From NCBI RefSeq assembly GCF_014650335.1, contig NZ_BMUT01000004.1, positions 397,947 to 461,946 on the forward strand: a stretch of 64,000 nucleotides of DNA. The letters run 5' to 3'. The notes below the pieces were generated by a model. The model saw only the letters and a list, made by a program, of their open reading frames with translations, was not told where the DNA came from and ran no database searches. Numbering within the stretch: position 1 is the first letter of the stretch; each line of letters begins with the position of its first letter. This document shows positions 1 to 10,587 of this stretch, piece after piece. A program made the position numbers and the translations under genes. The DNA comes from Streptomyces hiroshimensis (GTDB lineage Bacteria; Actinomycetota; Actinomycetes; Streptomycetales; Streptomycetaceae).

Positions 1-62
1 ACGTTCTTCTTTTCCTTGCGGCGCACCTTCTTGGCAGCGCCCTGACGACCCTTGGGGGGCAT
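1..62 (-). CDS. rpsK: 30S ribosomal protein S11, N-terminal fragment
   Basis: The ATG is at 60-62 on the minus strand, and the frame runs off the window edge after about 20 codons. The visible residues begin MPPKGRQGAAKKVRRK, the basic N-terminal tail typical of actinobacterial S11, which binds 16S rRNA in the 30S platform. It lies 104 bases downstream of rpsM, the usual alpha-operon order S13-S11. Only the tail is visible, so identity rests on these residues and on position. Confidence 0.85.
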   Translation of the reverse strand, partial: MPPKGRQGAAKKVRRKEKKN

Positions 63-166
63 GTCTTACTCCTGATGGAGGGAGGTGGTCGGTCCTACAG
101 CGAAGACCGCTGGAATGCGGCCGACCCGGGGGTTGCCCCCCGGAGCACCGCAGCGTCCGCTGTGGA

Positions 167-547
167 CTACTTCTTGCCCGGCTTCTTCTTGCCGGCGATG
201 GCGCGACGCGGGCCCTTGCGGGTACGAGCGTTCGTGCTGGTGCGCTGACCGTGGACCGGCAGGCCGCGGCGGTGACGCAGACCCTGGTAGCAGCCGATCT
301 CGACCTTGCGGCGGATGTCGGCCTGGATCTCGCGACGGAGGTCACCCTCGGTCTTGAGGTTGGCGTCCACGTACTCGCGGATCTTGACCAGGTCCTCTTC
401 GGGAAGGTCACGAACGCGGGTGTTCGGGTTCACACCGGTGGCGGCGAGGGTCGCCTGCGACTGGGTGCGGCCGATACCGAAGACGTAGGTGAGTGCAACC
501 TCCACGCGCTTGTCGCGCGGGATGTCAACACCGGAAACGCGTGCCAT
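167..547 (-). CDS. rpsM: 30S ribosomal protein S13
   Basis: This 126-residue protein has the full S13 length. It opens [20 protein letters not shown] and has the conserved C-terminal block [18 protein letters not shown], followed by a lysine-rich tail. S13 sits in the 30S head and contacts the 50S subunit (bridge B1) and the P-site tRNA. It lies between rpmJ and rpsK as in other Streptomyces. The 177 bases upstream, towards rpmJ, hold no gene that I can see. Confidence 0.97.
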   Translation of the reverse strand: MARVSGVDIPRDKRVEVALTYVFGIGRTQSQATLAATGVNPNTRVRDLPEEDLVKIREYVDANLKTEGDLRREIQADIRRKVEIGCYQGLRHRRGLPVHGQRTSTNARTRKGPRRAIAGKKKPGKK

Positions 548-724
548 TCAATGGCTCCAGATGTTCTCGGGGGTCTGACACAGAACCGGTCCCGGCCGCC
601 GTACTAGGTACGTTCCGGGTCCCCGGCCCCCGCCGGAGGTGTCGCCAGTGATCACTGGACGGGTTCTGCGTATGTACGTTTTTGCTCGCGTCGCGCGAAG
701 AATCTGCGAAGTGCAGGTTCTGCG

Positions 725-838
725 TCAGCCCTGGCGCTGCTTGTGGCGCAGGTTGTCGCAGATGACCATGACCCGGCCGTGGCGGCGGATCACCTTGCAC
801 TTGTCGCAGATCTTCTTGACGCTCGGCTTGACCTTCAT
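725..838 (-). CDS. rpmJ: 50S ribosomal protein L36, zinc-binding form
   Basis: A 37-codon gene. The product starts [20 protein letters not shown] and keeps the CxxC, later Cys and His zinc ligands, so it is the zinc-containing (C+) form. It is a small 23S rRNA-binding protein. The gene lies 59 bases after infA and before rpsM, the standard infA-rpmJ-rpsM-rpsK order. Retention of zinc ligands suggests any zinc-free paralogue would be encoded elsewhere. Confidence 0.95.
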   Translation of the reverse strand: MKVKPSVKKICDKCKVIRRHGRVMVICDNLRHKQRQG

Positions 839-897
839 GGGTGTGAGGTTCTCCGGGTCAGTGCCGTCACCCCGTACGAGCGGGGCGGCGACAAGAT

Positions 898-1119
898 CTA
901 CTTGTAGCGGTAGACGATCCGGCCACGCGTCAGGTCGTAGGGAGAGAGCTCCACGACGACCCGGTCATCCGGAAGGATGCGGATGTAGTGCATCCGCATC
1001 TTGCCGCTGATGTGCGCGAGGACCTTGTGACCGTTCTGGAGCTCCACCTTGAACATTGCGTTCGGCAGAGACTCGATCACGGTGCCCTCGATCTCGATGG
1101 CACCTTGCTTCTTGGCCAC
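898..1119 (-). CDS. infA: Translation initiation factor IF-1
   Basis: This 73-residue OB-fold protein begins at GTG 1117-1119 and reads (M)[14 protein letters not shown] purine-rich AAAGG sequence a few bases upstream supports this start over the longer frame that opens at 1185. It ends [11 protein letters not shown], as IF-1 does. IF-1 occupies the A site of the 30S subunit during initiation together with IF-2 and IF-3. The 163-base gap upstream contains a promoter candidate, so infA-rpmJ-rpsM-rpsK may have its own transcript. Confidence 0.96.
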   Translation of the reverse strand: MAKKQGAIEIEGTVIESLPNAMFKVELQNGHKVLAHISGKMRMHYIRILPDDRVVVELSPYDLTRGRIVYRYK

Positions 1120-1210
1120 GCTTCGCCTTTCGAATCGGCTACCTTGATCAACTCTCGTATGTGCGTGCCATCGGTACGAAGGCATGCGGATACACGAGAG
1201 CCGACGCGTC

Positions 1211-1240
1211 AGTCTACGTCAGGGCAACCCGAAAGACTAA
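1211..1240 (-). promoter_or_regulatory. Candidate promoter for infA-rpmJ-rpsM
   Basis: On the minus strand a TAGACT hexamer (1211-1216) lies 18 bases from TTAGTC (1235-1240). TAGACT fits the actinobacterial vegetative -10 well, but the -35 is weak. The predicted start would be about 85 bases upstream of infA. Assignment is by pattern only. Confidence 0.4.
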
Positions 1241-1282
1241 TCCAGGGGTGACTGCCCAGCCGCAGTGATCCTTAAGCGGACG

Positions 1283-2119
1283 TCACGCGAGGGGGTCCGG
1301 AGCCGCCGTCACGCCGTATTCCGCCAGCTTCGCCTTGCCGCCGTCCACGGCCGTCAGCACGAGCGGGCCTTCCTCCGTCAGGGCGACGGAGTGTTCCCAG
1401 TGGGAGGACCAGGACATGTCGTCCGTGAGGACCGTCCAGTCGTCCTCCAGGACGTGCGTACGGGCCGTGCCGAGGCTGACCATGGGCTCGATGGCGATGC
1501 AGAAGCCCGGGACGAGCTTGGGGCCCTTGCCGCGCTTGCGCGAGACGTAGTTCAGCAGGTGGGGGTCCATGTGCATCTCGGAGCCGATGCCGTGGCCGCC
1601 GTAGTCCTCGATGATCCCGTACTTCCCGGAGGCCGGGCGGGGCTGGCGGCGGATGTAGCCCTCGATGGCCCGGGAGATGTCCACCAGGCGGTTGCCGTTC
1701 TTCACGGCGGCGATGCCGGCCCACATGGACTCCTCGGTCACCCGGGAGAGCTCCAGCAGCTCCGGAGCGTGACCGGTGCCCACGAAGGCCGTGAAGGCGG
1801 CGTCACCGTGCCAGCCGTCGATGATGGCGCCGGCGTCGATGGAGATGATGTCGCCGTCCTTCAGGACGGTCTTGGTGTCCGGGATGCCGTGGACGACGAC
1901 CTCGTTCACCGAGGTGCAGATCGTGGCGGGGAAGCCGCCGTACCCGAGGAAGTTCGACTTCGCGCCGTGCTCGGCGATCACCTTGCGGGCGACGTCGTCC
2001 AGGTCCTTGGTCGTGGCACCCGGCACGGCCGCCTCACGGGTGGCCGCGTGCACGGCGGCGACGACCAGGCCGGCCTCGCGCATCTTCGCGATCTGCTCGG
2101 CGGTCTTGATCTCGACCAT
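1283..2119 (-). CDS. map: Methionine aminopeptidase, type I
   Basis: This 278-residue protein removes the initiator methionine from nascent chains. The pita-bread metallopeptidase motifs are in order: the substrate-pocket His in NEVVVHGIP, metal-ligand aspartates in SIDAGAIIDGWHGDAAF, a ligand His in GGHGIGSEMH, and ligand glutamates in IAIEPMVSLG and near the C-terminus in HSVALTEEG. Start MVEIKTAEQIAKMREAG is the usual type I N-terminus. The gene follows adk after 93 bases and is downstream of secY, a common actinobacterial secY-adk-map block. Confidence 0.96.
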   Translation of the reverse strand: MVEIKTAEQIAKMREAGLVVAAVHAATREAAVPGATTKDLDDVARKVIAEHGAKSNFLGYGGFPATICTSVNEVVVHGIPDTKTVLKDGDIISIDAGAIIDGWHGDAAFTAFVGTGHAPELLELSRVTEESMWAGIAAVKNGNRLVDISRAIEGYIRRQPRPASGKYGIIEDYGGHGIGSEMHMDPHLLNYVSRKRGKGPKLVPGFCIAIEPMVSLGTARTHVLEDDWTVLTDDMSWSSHWEHSVALTEEGPLVLTAVDGGKAKLAEYGVTAAPDPLA

Positions 2120-2212
2120 GGGATGCCTTCCTGGGTCTTGCGGTCAAAATGCTCAAACAAACACTACGGCCGCGGTCCCCCGAAGGGCACCGCGGCCGTA
2201 GGACAGGCCATG

Positions 2213-2868
2213 TCAGGCGTCTTCGCGCTCCAGCGCGGCCATCGCCCGCTCCGTCACCTCGGCGACCTTGCCGAGGGCCGAGATCGTCACCACGAGGCCC
2301 TGGGCCTTGTAGTAGTCGATGATCGGCTCGGTCTCGCTGTGGTAGACCTCCAGCCGGCGGCGGACGGTCTCCTCGCTGTCGTCCTCGCGCTGGTACAGCT
2401 CGCCACCGCACGCATCGCACACACCCTCGGTCTTCGGGGGGTTGTAGATCACGTGGAAGATGTGGCTGCTGTCCTTGCGGCACATCCGGCGGCCGGCGAT
2501 CCGCTTGACGACCTCGTCCTCCGGGACCTCCAGGTCCAGGACGCCGTCCAGCTTGAGGCCGTCGGCCTTGAGGATGGCGTCCAGCGCCTCGGCCTGGGCC
2601 AGGTTGCGCGGGAAGCCGTCCAGGAGGAAGCCGCCGGCGGCGTCCGCCTGGTCCATGCGGTCCTTGGCCATGCCGATGGTGACCTCGTCCGGCACGAGCT
2701 GGCCGGCCCGCATGTACTCCTGGGCCTTCTGGCCCAGGGGCGTGCCCTGGCTGATGTTCGCCCGGAAAAGGTCGCCCGTCGAGATGTGCGGGATCGCGAG
2801 GTTCTTGGCGAGGTACGCGGCCTGCGTACCCTTGCCGGCGCCGGGCGGCCCGACGAGGACGATTCGCA

Positions 2869-2869
<1 letters not shown>
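2213..2869 (-). CDS. adk: Adenylate kinase
   Basis: This 218-residue enzyme interconverts ATP + AMP and 2 ADP. The P-loop GPPGAGKGT is at about residues 7-15, and the NMP-binding segment ISTGDLFRANI follows. The LID carries C-RKD-SSH followed by CDAC. Bacillus-type zinc LIDs instead read CxxC followed by CDKD, so the metal-ligand set may be rearranged here (inference). The ATG at 2867-2869 overlaps the secY stop by one base, so translation is coupled. A longer in-frame reading upstream lies inside secY and is not used. Confidence 0.97.
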
Positions 2870-4182
<1,313 letters not shown>

Positions 4183-4253
4183 GGTGCCTCCTGCGCCTCT
4201 CACGCAGCCCGCGAGAGGTGACGGTCTTGAGGATCGACGAATACTTATCAGTC

Positions 4254-4281
4254 AAAATCCGCGCGGACACAGGCCGCGCGG
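4254..4281 (-). terminator. Intrinsic terminator-like hairpin upstream of secY
   Basis: CCGCGCGG (4259-4266) pairs with CCGCGCGG (4274-4281) around a 7-base loop. On the minus strand the stem is followed by ATTTTG. This is the clearest intrinsic terminator shape inside the ribosomal gene run. Immediately after it comes a TTGACT hexamer that could be the -35 of a secY promoter, but I see no convincing -10. Confidence 0.55.
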
Positions 4282-4333
4282 AGGTTAACAGTGCACGCCA
4301 CCTTACCGGCGACCGTGCCCCCCTTGGAACGAC

Positions 4334-4369
4334 CAACCGGGGATGCCCCTTTTGGGACATCCCCGGTTG
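4334..4369 (-). terminator. Hairpin in the rplO-secY gap
   Basis: A 12-bp perfect stem, CAACCGGGGATG (4334-4345) with CATCCCCGGTTG (4358-4369), is extended by a G-U and three G-C pairs around a TTTT loop. It begins 15 bases after the rplO stop on the transcribed strand. No U tract follows, so it may act as a processing or 3'-end-protecting hairpin rather than a complete terminator. Confidence 0.55.
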
Positions 4370-4383
4370 TCAGTTCAACGAGC

Positions 4384-4839
4384 TCAGACGAGCTCGGTGA
4401 CGGTGCCGCCGGCAGCGGCAATCTTCTCCTTGGCGGAGGCGGAAACGGCGTCAACCGAAACCTGCAGCGCCACGGAGATCTCGCCCTGGCCCAGGACCTT
4501 GACGAGCTGGTTCTTACGAACCGCACCCTTGGCGACCAGATCGGCCACCGTGACCTCGCCACCCTGCGGGTAGAGCGCGGCCAGCTTGTCCAGGTTCACG
4601 ACCTGGAACTCGGTGCGGAACGGGTTCTTGAAGCCCTTGAGCTTCGGCAGGCGCATGTGGAGGGGCATCTGCCCACCCTCGAAGCGCTGCGGAACCTGGT
4701 AACGGGCCTTGGTGCCCTTGGTACCACGACCTGCGGTCTTACCCTTGGACGCCTCACCACGACCCACACGGGTCTTGGCGGTCTTGGCGCCCGGGGCAGG
4801 ACGGAGGTTGTGGACCTTCAGCGGGTTCTGCTCCGCCAT
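4384..4839 (-). CDS. rplO: 50S ribosomal protein L15
   Basis: This 151-residue protein starts at the ATG at 4837-4839, giving [20 protein letters not shown], the usual streptomycete L15 N-terminus. The frame extends six codons further upstream but only into the rpmD spacer. The glycine/lysine-rich segment [20 protein letters not shown] is the extended rRNA-binding arm of L15. One base separates it from the rpmD stop. It is the last ribosomal gene before secY. Confidence 0.96.
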   Translation of the reverse strand: MAEQNPLKVHNLRPAPGAKTAKTRVGRGEASKGKTAGRGTKGTKARYQVPQRFEGGQMPLHMRLPKLKGFKNPFRTEFQVVNLDKLAALYPQGGEVTVADLVAKGAVRKNQLVKVLGQGEISVALQVSVDAVSASAKEKIAAAGGTVTELV

Positions 4840-4840
4840 G

Positions 4841-5023
4841 TCAGTCGACCTCCTCAACCGTCACGAGGTGGCGGACGGTCTGCACCATGCCGCGGATCTC
4901 GGGACGGTCCTCCTTGACAACCACGTCGTTCAGGCGCTTGAGCCCGAGCGAACGAAGGGTGTCGCGGTGGTTCTGCTTGCTACCGATGTAGGACTTGACC
5001 TGCGTGACCTTGAGGCGAGCCAT
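4841..5023 (-). CDS. rpmD: 50S ribosomal protein L30
   Basis: This 60-residue protein, [20 protein letters not shown], has the full length and fold signature of bacterial L30 (VTQVKSxIG...LGLKRLND). Its ATG overlaps the rpsE stop by one base (TAATG), which indicates coupled translation in the rpsE-rpmD-rplO segment. The longer frame reaching 5212 is antisense-style read-through and is not a better start. Confidence 0.95.
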   Translation of the reverse strand: MARLKVTQVKSYIGSKQNHRDTLRSLGLKRLNDVVVKEDRPEIRGMVQTVRHLVTVEEVD

Positions 5024-5625
5024 TACGCACCCGCCCCTGCACGCGCCCGCAGCAGAGCGGCGGGAGCAACGTCCTCCAGCGGCAGGCCACGACGGGCGGC
5101 GATCTCCTCGGGACGGGAGAGTCCCTGGAGGGCCGTCACCGTGGCGTGCACGATGTTGATCGGGTTCGAAGAACCGAGCGACTTCGACAGAATGTCGTGA
5201 ACGCCGGCGCACTCGAGCACGGCACGCACCGGGCCACCGGCGATAACACCGGTACCGGGGGAAGCCGGCTTGAGCAGGACGACGCCCGCGGCCTTCTCGC
5301 CCTGGATCGGGTGCGGGATGGTGCCCTGGATACGGGGGACCTTGAAGAAGTTCTTCTTGGCCTCTTCCACGCCCTTGGCGATGGCAGCCGGAACTTCCTT
5401 GGCCTTGCCGTAACCGACACCCACGGTGCCGTCACCGTCACCCACCACGACGAGCGCGGTGAAGCTGAAGCGACGACCACCCTTGACAACCTTGGCGACG
5501 CGGTTGATCGCGACTACGCGCTCAACGTACGCGGTCTTCTCGGCGGCAGCGCCACCGTCGCGACCCTTCCGGTCCCGCCGCTCGCCGCCACCGGCACCGC
5601 TTCCGCGGCGCTGGGGTCCAGCCAT
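5023..5625 (-). CDS. rpsE: 30S ribosomal protein S5
   Basis: A 200-residue S5 with a glycine/arginine-rich N-terminal extension of about 30 residues typical of actinobacteria. The double-stranded RNA-binding-like domain follows ([20 protein letters not shown]), then the C-terminal domain with [21 protein letters not shown]5 works with S4 and S12 in decoding fidelity and mRNA entry. It lies 46 bases after rplR. Confidence 0.97.
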   Translation of the reverse strand: MAGPQRRGSGAGGGERRDRKGRDGGAAAEKTAYVERVVAINRVAKVVKGGRRFSFTALVVVGDGDGTVGVGYGKAKEVPAAIAKGVEEAKKNFFKVPRIQGTIPHPIQGEKAAGVVLLKPASPGTGVIAGGPVRAVLECAGVHDILSKSLGSSNPINIVHATVTALQGLSRPEEIAARRGLPLEDVAPAALLRARAGAGA

Positions 5626-5671
5626 TGGATTTACCTCTCTCTGTTACGTCCGCTAGCTCCGGAACCGGGGC

Positions 5672-6055
5672 TTAGAACTTCAGCCCGGCTTCGCGGGCGG
5701 CGTCCGCCAGAGCGGCAATGCGCCCGGCGTACTGGTTGCCACCGCGGTCGAACACGACAGCCTCGACGCCGGCGGCCTTGGCACGCTCGGCGACCAGGGC
5801 GCCCACCTTGGTGGCCTGGGCGCTCTTGTCGCCCTCGCCACCGCGGATCGACGCGTCCAGGTGGGACGCCGACGCCAGGGTGTGGCCCTTGAGGTCGTCG
5901 ATCACCTGGGCGGTGATGCCACGGTTCGAGCGCGTCACGACCAGGCGCGGACGCTCGGCCGTACCCGACATGTTCTTGCGGATGCGGATGTGGCGGCGGG
6001 CCTTGGCGGCGCGCTTGTACGCGTCACCCTTGGCGATCTTCACACCGTATGCCAT
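5672..6055 (-). CDS. rplR: 50S ribosomal protein L18
   Basis: The product is 127 residues and binds 5S rRNA with L5 and L25. It contains the typical [20 protein letters not shown] and [20 protein letters not shown] segments, and the end REAGLKF is canonical. Three bases separate it from the upstream rplF stop. Confidence 0.97.
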   Translation of the reverse strand: MAYGVKIAKGDAYKRAAKARRHIRIRKNMSGTAERPRLVVTRSNRGITAQVIDDLKGHTLASASHLDASIRGGEGDKSAQATKVGALVAERAKAAGVEAVVFDRGGNQYAGRIAALADAAREAGLKF

Positions 6056-6058
6056 GGC

Positions 6059-6598
6059 TTACTTACCAGCCTTTCCGACCTTGCGGCGGATGACCTCACC
6101 CGCGTACTTCACGCCCTTGGCCTTGTAGGGGTCGGGCTTGCGAAGCTTGCGGATGTTGGCGGCAACCTCGCCGACCTTCTGCTTGTCGATGCCCTCGACA
6201 CTGAGCTTCGTGGGCGACTCGACCTTGAAGGTGATGCCCTCGGGGGCCTCGATCAGGATCGGGTGGCTGTAGCCCAGGGCGAACTCCAGGTTGGAGCCCT
6301 TCGCCTGGACGCGGTAACCGACACCGCTGATCTCAAGAGCCTTGCTGTAGCCCTGGGTCACGCCGGTGATCATGTTCGCCACCAGCGTGCGGGACAGGCC
6401 GTGCAGGGCCTTGTTCTGACGCTCGTCGTTCGGACGAGAGACGACAAGGGTGCCGTCCTCGGCCTTAGCGATCTCGATGGGCGCGGCAACGGCGTGCGTG
6501 AGGGAACCCTTGGGGCCCTTCACGTGGACCGTACGGCCATCGATGGTGACGTCCACACCAGCGGGAACCTGGATGGGCAGCCGTCCAATACGCGACAT
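6059..6598 (-). CDS. rplF: 50S ribosomal protein L6
   Basis: A 179-residue protein with the two homologous L6 domains. It starts [20 protein letters not shown] and ends with the highly conserved [21 protein letters not shown]6 lies near the factor-binding site of the 50S subunit. The gene is 22 bases downstream of rpsH, with a purine-rich GGAGGAA ribosome-binding site. Confidence 0.97.
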   Translation of the reverse strand: MSRIGRLPIQVPAGVDVTIDGRTVHVKGPKGSLTHAVAAPIEIAKAEDGTLVVSRPNDERQNKALHGLSRTLVANMITGVTQGYSKALEISGVGYRVQAKGSNLEFALGYSHPILIEAPEGITFKVESPTKLSVEGIDKQKVGEVAANIRKLRKPDPYKAKGVKYAGEVIRRKVGKAGK

Positions 6599-6620
6599 TG
6601 GCTATTCCTCCGTTCCCTGG

Positions 6621-7019
6621 TTACCAGACGTAGGCGAGGACTTCCCCACCCACGCCCTTCTTGCTGGCCTGCTGGCCGGTCAGGAGACCGTAGGACGTGG
6701 AGATGATCGCCACGCCCAGGCCGCCGAGGACCTTCGGCAGGTTGGTGGACTTTGCGTAGACCCGCAGGCCCGGCTTCGAAATCCGCTTGATACCCGCAAT
6801 GGAGCGCTCGCGGTTCGGACCGAACTTCAGGTCGATGACGAGGCTCTTGCCGACCTCGGCGTCCTCGACCTTCCAGCCGGCGATGTAGCCCTCCTGCTGC
6901 AGGATCTCGGCGATGTGCGCCTTGATCTTGCTGTGGGGCATGGCCACGGAGTCGTGGTAAGCCGAGTTCGCGTTCCGCAGACGGGTCAGCATGTCTGCGA
7001 TCGGATCGGTCATGGTCAT
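6621..7019 (-). CDS. rpsH: 30S ribosomal protein S8
   Basis: A 132-residue protein starting at the ATG at 7017-7019 ([20 protein letters not shown]). A second in-frame ATG two codons later is also possible. The C-terminal [20 protein letters not shown] is the S8 signature. In E. coli S8 is the autogenous repressor of the spc operon. Here the 262 bases between rpsN and rpsH are unusually long for this operon and contain no gene that I can see. Confidence 0.96.
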   Translation of the reverse strand: MTMTDPIADMLTRLRNANSAYHDSVAMPHSKIKAHIAEILQQEGYIAGWKVEDAEVGKSLVIDLKFGPNRERSIAGIKRISKPGLRVYAKSTNLPKVLGGLGVAIISTSYGLLTGQQASKKGVGGEVLAYVW

Positions 7020-7281
7020 GTTTGGCCTTCGGCCTCTCTCGCCGGGGTTTCCTATGTGCGCCATCCCTCTCCCCGAACTGGGTCGGGGCGGGTGCGGCGC
7101 GGGGACCTACGGCGTAGTAAGACGGTCATGGGCGGCGGGCACCCAACCCTTCAACTCTACGCGAGTGAAGGATCGGGCCCCACCGTCCTTGATGCTTACC
7201 GAGAGCCCTGGTCAACCCACCGAAAATGCCGCCGTTCGCCAGAACGCCCTTGAGGGGCGGTGGTTGGGCGACGGGTGGGTG

Positions 7282-7467
7282 TTACCAGGAGCTCTTGGTC
7301 ACGCCCGGCAGCTCGCCACGGTGAGCCATCTCACGAAGGCACACGCGGCAGAGGCCGAACTTACGGTAAACGGAGTGCGGGCGGCCGCAGCGCTGGCAGC
7401 GGGTGTACGCGCGCACACCGAACTTCGGCTTGCGAGCAGCCTTGGCAATAAGAGACTTCTTCGCCAT
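7282..7467 (-). CDS. rpsN: 30S ribosomal protein S14, zinc-binding type Z
   Basis: The 61-residue product starts [20 protein letters not shown]. It has the two CxxC pairs (CQRCGRPHS and [10 protein letters not shown]) of the short zinc form of S14. It follows rplE by five bases in the normal spc order L5-S14-S8. A longer zinc-free S14, if present in this genome, is not in this window. Confidence 0.96.
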   Translation of the reverse strand: MAKKSLIAKAARKPKFGVRAYTRCQRCGRPHSVYRKFGLCRVCLREMAHRGELPGVTKSSW

Positions 7468-7472
7468 CTCGC

Positions 7473-8033
7473 TTACGCCTCCTTGAACGGGAAGCCGAGG
7501 TGACGAAGGAGGGCGCGGCCCTCGTCGTCGTTGGTCGCCGTGGTCACCACGGTGATGTCCATACCCCGGACGCGGTCGATCTTGTCCTGGTCGATCTCGT
7601 GGAACATGACCTGCTCCGTGAGACCGAAGGTGTAGTTGCCCCGACCATCGAACTGCTTCGGGGACAGACCACGGAAGTCGCGGATGCGCGGAAGCGCGAG
7701 CGACAGGGTGCGGTCCAGGAACTCCCACATGCGGTCACCACGGAGGGTGACGTGGGCGCCGATCGGCTGGCCCTCACGCAGCTTGAACTGCGCGATGGAC
7801 TTGCGAGCCTTGGTGACGGCGGGCTTCTGGCCCGTGATCGTGGTGAGGTCGCGGATGGCGCCCTCGATCAGCTTGGAGTCGCGGGCGGCGTCGCCCACAC
7901 CCATGTTGACCACGATCTTGGTGAGGCCGGGAACCTGCATGATGTTCTCGTAGGAGAACTCCTCACGCAGCTTGCCGACGATCTCTTCGCGGTAGCGCAG
8001 CTTGAGACGCGGCGCGTTGGTGGTGGCAGTCAT
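7473..8033 (-). CDS. rplE: 50S ribosomal protein L5
   Basis: A 186-residue protein that binds 5S rRNA in the central protuberance. It contains [20 protein letters not shown] and [20 protein letters not shown], and ends HLGFPFKEA. The ATG overlaps the rplX stop by one base (TGATG), so L24 and L5 are translationally coupled. Confidence 0.97.
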   Translation of the reverse strand: MTATTNAPRLKLRYREEIVGKLREEFSYENIMQVPGLTKIVVNMGVGDAARDSKLIEGAIRDLTTITGQKPAVTKARKSIAQFKLREGQPIGAHVTLRGDRMWEFLDRTLSLALPRIRDFRGLSPKQFDGRGNYTFGLTEQVMFHEIDQDKIDRVRGMDITVVTTATNDDEGRALLRHLGFPFKEA

Positions 8034-8356
8034 CAGATGTCCTCACCGGTGCGCTTGGCAACGCGGATCTTGTTGCCGTTGTCGTCGAAGCGGTAACCGA
8101 CGCGGGTGACGACCTTCTTGCCGTCCTTCTCCACGATGAGCTGAACGTTGCTCACGTGGATCGGGGCCTCGGTCGTGACGATGCCACCGGTCTTGGAACC
8201 ACGGGCGGTCTGGCCGGCCTTGGTGTGCTTCTTGACCCGGTTGACACCCTCGACGAGAACACGGTCCTCAGCGGGGAAGGCCTGGATGACCTTGCCCTGC
8301 TTGCCCTTGTCCTTACCGGTGATGACCTGGACCAGGTCGCCCTTCTTGATCTTCAT
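8033..8356 (-). CDS. rplX: 50S ribosomal protein L24
   Basis: A 107-residue protein with an N-terminal KOW motif ([20 protein letters not shown]) and the usual [20 protein letters not shown] end. L24 is an early assembly protein binding the 5' end of 23S rRNA. Three bases separate it from the rplN stop. Confidence 0.97.
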   Translation of the reverse strand: MKIKKGDLVQVITGKDKGKQGKVIQAFPAEDRVLVEGVNRVKKHTKAGQTARGSKTGGIVTTEAPIHVSNVQLIVEKDGKKVVTRVGYRFDDNGNKIRVAKRTGEDI

Positions 8357-8359
8357 CGG

Positions 8360-8728
8360 TTACAGCACCTCCGGCGCGAGCGAGACGATCTTCATGAACT
8401 TCTTCTCGCGCAGCTCTCGGCCCACGGGGCCGAAGATACGGGTGCCGCGGGGGTCACCGTCGTTCTTGAGAACGACAGCGGCGTTCTCGTCGAAACGGAT
8501 GTACGAGCCATCCGGACGGCGGCGCTCCTTGACGGTGCGAACGATGACGGCCTTGATGACGTCACCCTTCTTCACGTTGCCGCCGGGGATCGCGTCCTTG
8601 ACGGTGGCGACGATGACGTCACCGATGCCCGCGTAGCGGCGACCCGAACCACCGAGAACACGGATGCAAAGGATCTCCTTGGCACCAGTGTTGTCGGCGA
8701 CCCGAAGTCGCGACTCCTGCTGGATCAC
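8360..8728 (-). CDS. rplN: 50S ribosomal protein L14
   Basis: A 122-residue protein, starting [20 protein letters not shown], the most conserved stretch of L14. It also has [21 protein letters not shown]14 sits at the subunit interface (bridge B8). It is preceded by a 101-base gap containing a strong hairpin, the longest spacer in this half of the operon apart from the rpsN-rpsH gap. Confidence 0.97.
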   Translation of the reverse strand: MIQQESRLRVADNTGAKEILCIRVLGGSGRRYAGIGDVIVATVKDAIPGGNVKKGDVIKAVIVRTVKERRRPDGSYIRFDENAAVVLKNDGDPRGTRIFGPVGRELREKKFMKIVSLAPEVL

Positions 8729-8757
8729 GTCTATCTCCTGATCGTCTGCCGGTTCCC

Positions 8758-8790
8758 GGCGGGGGCCTCACCGAAGTGAGGACCCCCGCC
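8758..8790 (-). terminator. Strong hairpin between rpsQ and rplN
   Basis: GGCGGGGGCCTCAC (8758-8771) pairs with GTGAGGACCCCCGCC (8776-8790) with one bulged base and a CGAA loop. No U tract follows on the transcribed strand. It separates the S10-like segment from the spc-like segment, so partial termination or RNA processing between the two is plausible. This is inferred from the fold only. Confidence 0.55.
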
Positions 8791-8829
8791 GAGCCTGGCG
8801 GAACTTATCTGAGGGAAACCCCTCAGAAA

Positions 8830-9111
8830 TTACTTGGCCTTCTCGAGGATCTCGACGACGCGCCAGCGCTTGGTCGCCGACAGCGGACGCGTCTCCATCA
8901 GGAGGACGCGGTCGCCGACGCCGGCAGCGTTCTGCTCGTCGTGCGCCTTGAGCTTGTTCGTACGGCGGATGACCTTGCCGTACAGCGCGTGCTTGACGCG
9001 GTCCTCGACGGCGACGACGACGGTCTTGTCCATCTTGTCGCTGACGACGAGACCCTCACGGGTCTTGCGGAAACCGCGCTCGTTCGTCTCAGTCACATTC
9101 TTCTCGCTCAT
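8830..9111 (-). CDS. rpsQ: 30S ribosomal protein S17
   Basis: A 93-residue OB-fold protein with an N-terminal acidic/polar tail ([13 protein letters not shown]). The S17 core follows ([20 protein letters not shown] and [20 protein letters not shown]). It is a primary 16S rRNA-binding protein. Its ATG overlaps the rpmC stop by one base. Confidence 0.97.
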   Translation of the reverse strand: MSEKNVTETNERGFRKTREGLVVSDKMDKTVVVAVEDRVKHALYGKVIRRTNKLKAHDEQNAAGVGDRVLLMETRPLSATKRWRVVEILEKAK

Positions 9112-9335
9112 CAGGCGCTCTCCACCGTCTCGATGCCCAGCTCACGCTCGCGCATCAGGGTGTAGATCCGGGCGATGTCCTTACGGACGGACTTGAGCCG
9201 ACCGTGGTTCTCAAGCTGCCCGGTCGCCGCCTGGAAGCGGAGGTTGAACAGCTCTTCCTTGGCCTCACGGAGCTTCGCGACGAGGTCCTCGTCGTTCAGC
9301 TCACGCAGCTCGGTCGCCTTGATACCAGCGGCCAT
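9111..9335 (-). CDS. rpmC: 50S ribosomal protein L29
   Basis: A 74-residue two-helix protein ending [14 protein letters not shown], with [20 protein letters not shown] in the middle. I use the ATG at 9333-9335, which overlaps the rplP stop as TGATG; a GTG one codon earlier is also possible. L29 lies near the polypeptide exit tunnel and helps dock trigger factor and SRP. Confidence 0.96.
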   Translation of the reverse strand: MAAGIKATELRELNDEDLVAKLREAKEELFNLRFQAATGQLENHGRLKSVRKDIARIYTLMRERELGIETVESA

Positions 9336-9754
9336 CACGACTCACCTGCCTCGCGCCGAACAATGCGGCACTTCATCGGAAGCTTGTGCGCGGCGCGGGT
9401 CAGCGCCTCACGAGCAACCTTTTCGTTCGGGAAAGACAGCTCGAACATCACCCGACCGGGCTTGACGTTCGCGATCCACCACTCCGGAGAACCCTTACCG
9501 GAACCCATGCGGGTCTCGGCCGGCTTCTTGGTCAGCGGACGGTCCGGGTAGATGTTGATCCACACCTTGCCGCCACGCTTGATGTGACGCGTCATGGCGA
9601 TACGAGCGGACTCGATCTGACGGTTCGTCACGTAGGCCGGGGTCAGGGCCTGGATGCCGTACTCACCGAAGGCGAGCTCGGTGCCACCCTTGGCCATGCC
9701 GTTCCGCTTGGGGTGGTGCTGCTTGCGGTGCTTGACCCTGCGAGGGATCAGCAT
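9335..9754 (-). CDS. rplP: 50S ribosomal protein L16
   Basis: This 139-residue protein starts [20 protein letters not shown]. The [20 protein letters not shown] segment and [20 protein letters not shown] loop are canonical for L16, which lines the A-site tRNA path on the 50S. It sits five bases after rpsC. Confidence 0.97.
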   Translation of the reverse strand: MLIPRRVKHRKQHHPKRNGMAKGGTELAFGEYGIQALTPAYVTNRQIESARIAMTRHIKRGGKVWINIYPDRPLTKKPAETRMGSGKGSPEWWIANVKPGRVMFELSFPNEKVAREALTRAAHKLPMKCRIVRREAGES

Positions 9755-9759
9755 GTCGG

Positions 9760-10587
9760 TCAGGCCTCCGTTCCGGTGGACTCAGCCGGAGCAGCGGCAG
9801 CGGCCTCGGCCTTGGGGGCCTCGGCAGCGGCGTTCTGCTGCGGCTTGCGGCCGCGGCCGCCACGCTCGCCGCCACGGCCACCACGGGCCGGGCGCTCGCC
9901 GGCGCCACGGGACGGGCGGTTGCCCGCACGCGCAGCGGCGTTCTCGGCGCGGACCTCGGCGATGTTCTTGACGTCGCCCTTGTAGATCCAGACCTTCACG
10001 CCGATGCGGCCGAAGGTGGTCTTGGCCTCGAAGAAGCCGTAGTCGACGTTCGCACGGAGCGTGTGCAGGGGCACACGGCCCTCGCGGTAGAACTCCGAGC
10101 GGGACATCTCGGCGCCGCCGAGACGGCCACCGCACTGGATCTTGATGCCCTTGGCGCCGGCCTTCATCGTCGACTGCATGCTCTTACGCATGGCGCGACG
10201 GAAGGAGACGCGGGAGGACAGCTGCTCGGCGACGGCCTGGGCCACCAGCTGAGCGTCGACCTCGGGGTTCTTGACCTCGAGGATGTTCAGCTGAACCTGC
10301 TTGCCGGTCAGCTTCTCCAGCTCACCGCGGATGCGGTCGGCCTCGGCGCCGCGGCGGCCGATGACGATGCCCGGGCGAGCGGTGTGGATGTCAACGCGGA
10401 CGCGGTCGCGGGTGCGCTCGATCTCAACCTTCGAGATACCGGCGCGCTCCATGCCCTTCGTCATCATGCGACGAATGGCAACGTCTTCCTTGACGTAGTC
10501 CTTGTACAGCTTGTCGGCGTACCAACGGGACTTGAAGTCCGTGGTGATGCCGAGCCGGAACCCGTGCGGGTTAACCTTCTGGCCCAT
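9760..10587 (-). CDS. rpsC: 30S ribosomal protein S3 with extended C-terminus
   Basis: A 275-residue S3. The KH domain ([20 protein letters not shown]) and the S3 C-terminal domain ([20 protein letters not shown]) are complete by about residue 210. The last 60 or so residues are a low-complexity Arg/Gly then Ala/Glu tail, which is common in actinobacteria. S3 forms part of the mRNA entry channel. The ATG overlaps the rplV stop by one base. Confidence 0.97.
   Translation of the reverse strand: MGQKVNPHGFRLGITTDFKSRWYADKLYKDYVKEDVAIRRMMTKGMERAGISKVEIERTRDRVRVDIHTARPGIVIGRRGAEADRIRGELEKLTGKQVQLNILEVKNPEVDAQLVAQAVAEQLSSRVSFRRAMRKSMQSTMKAGAKGIKIQCGGRLGGAEMSRSEFYREGRVPLHTLRANVDYGFFEAKTTFGRIGVKVWIYKGDVKNIAEVRAENAAARAGNRPSRGAGERPARGGRGGERGGRGRKPQQNAAAEAPKAEAAAAAPAESTGTEA

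Noticed and set aside
4230..4258. secY promoter beginning TTGACT
   Set aside because: No acceptable -10 lies at 16-18 bases, so only the -35-like hexamer is noted.
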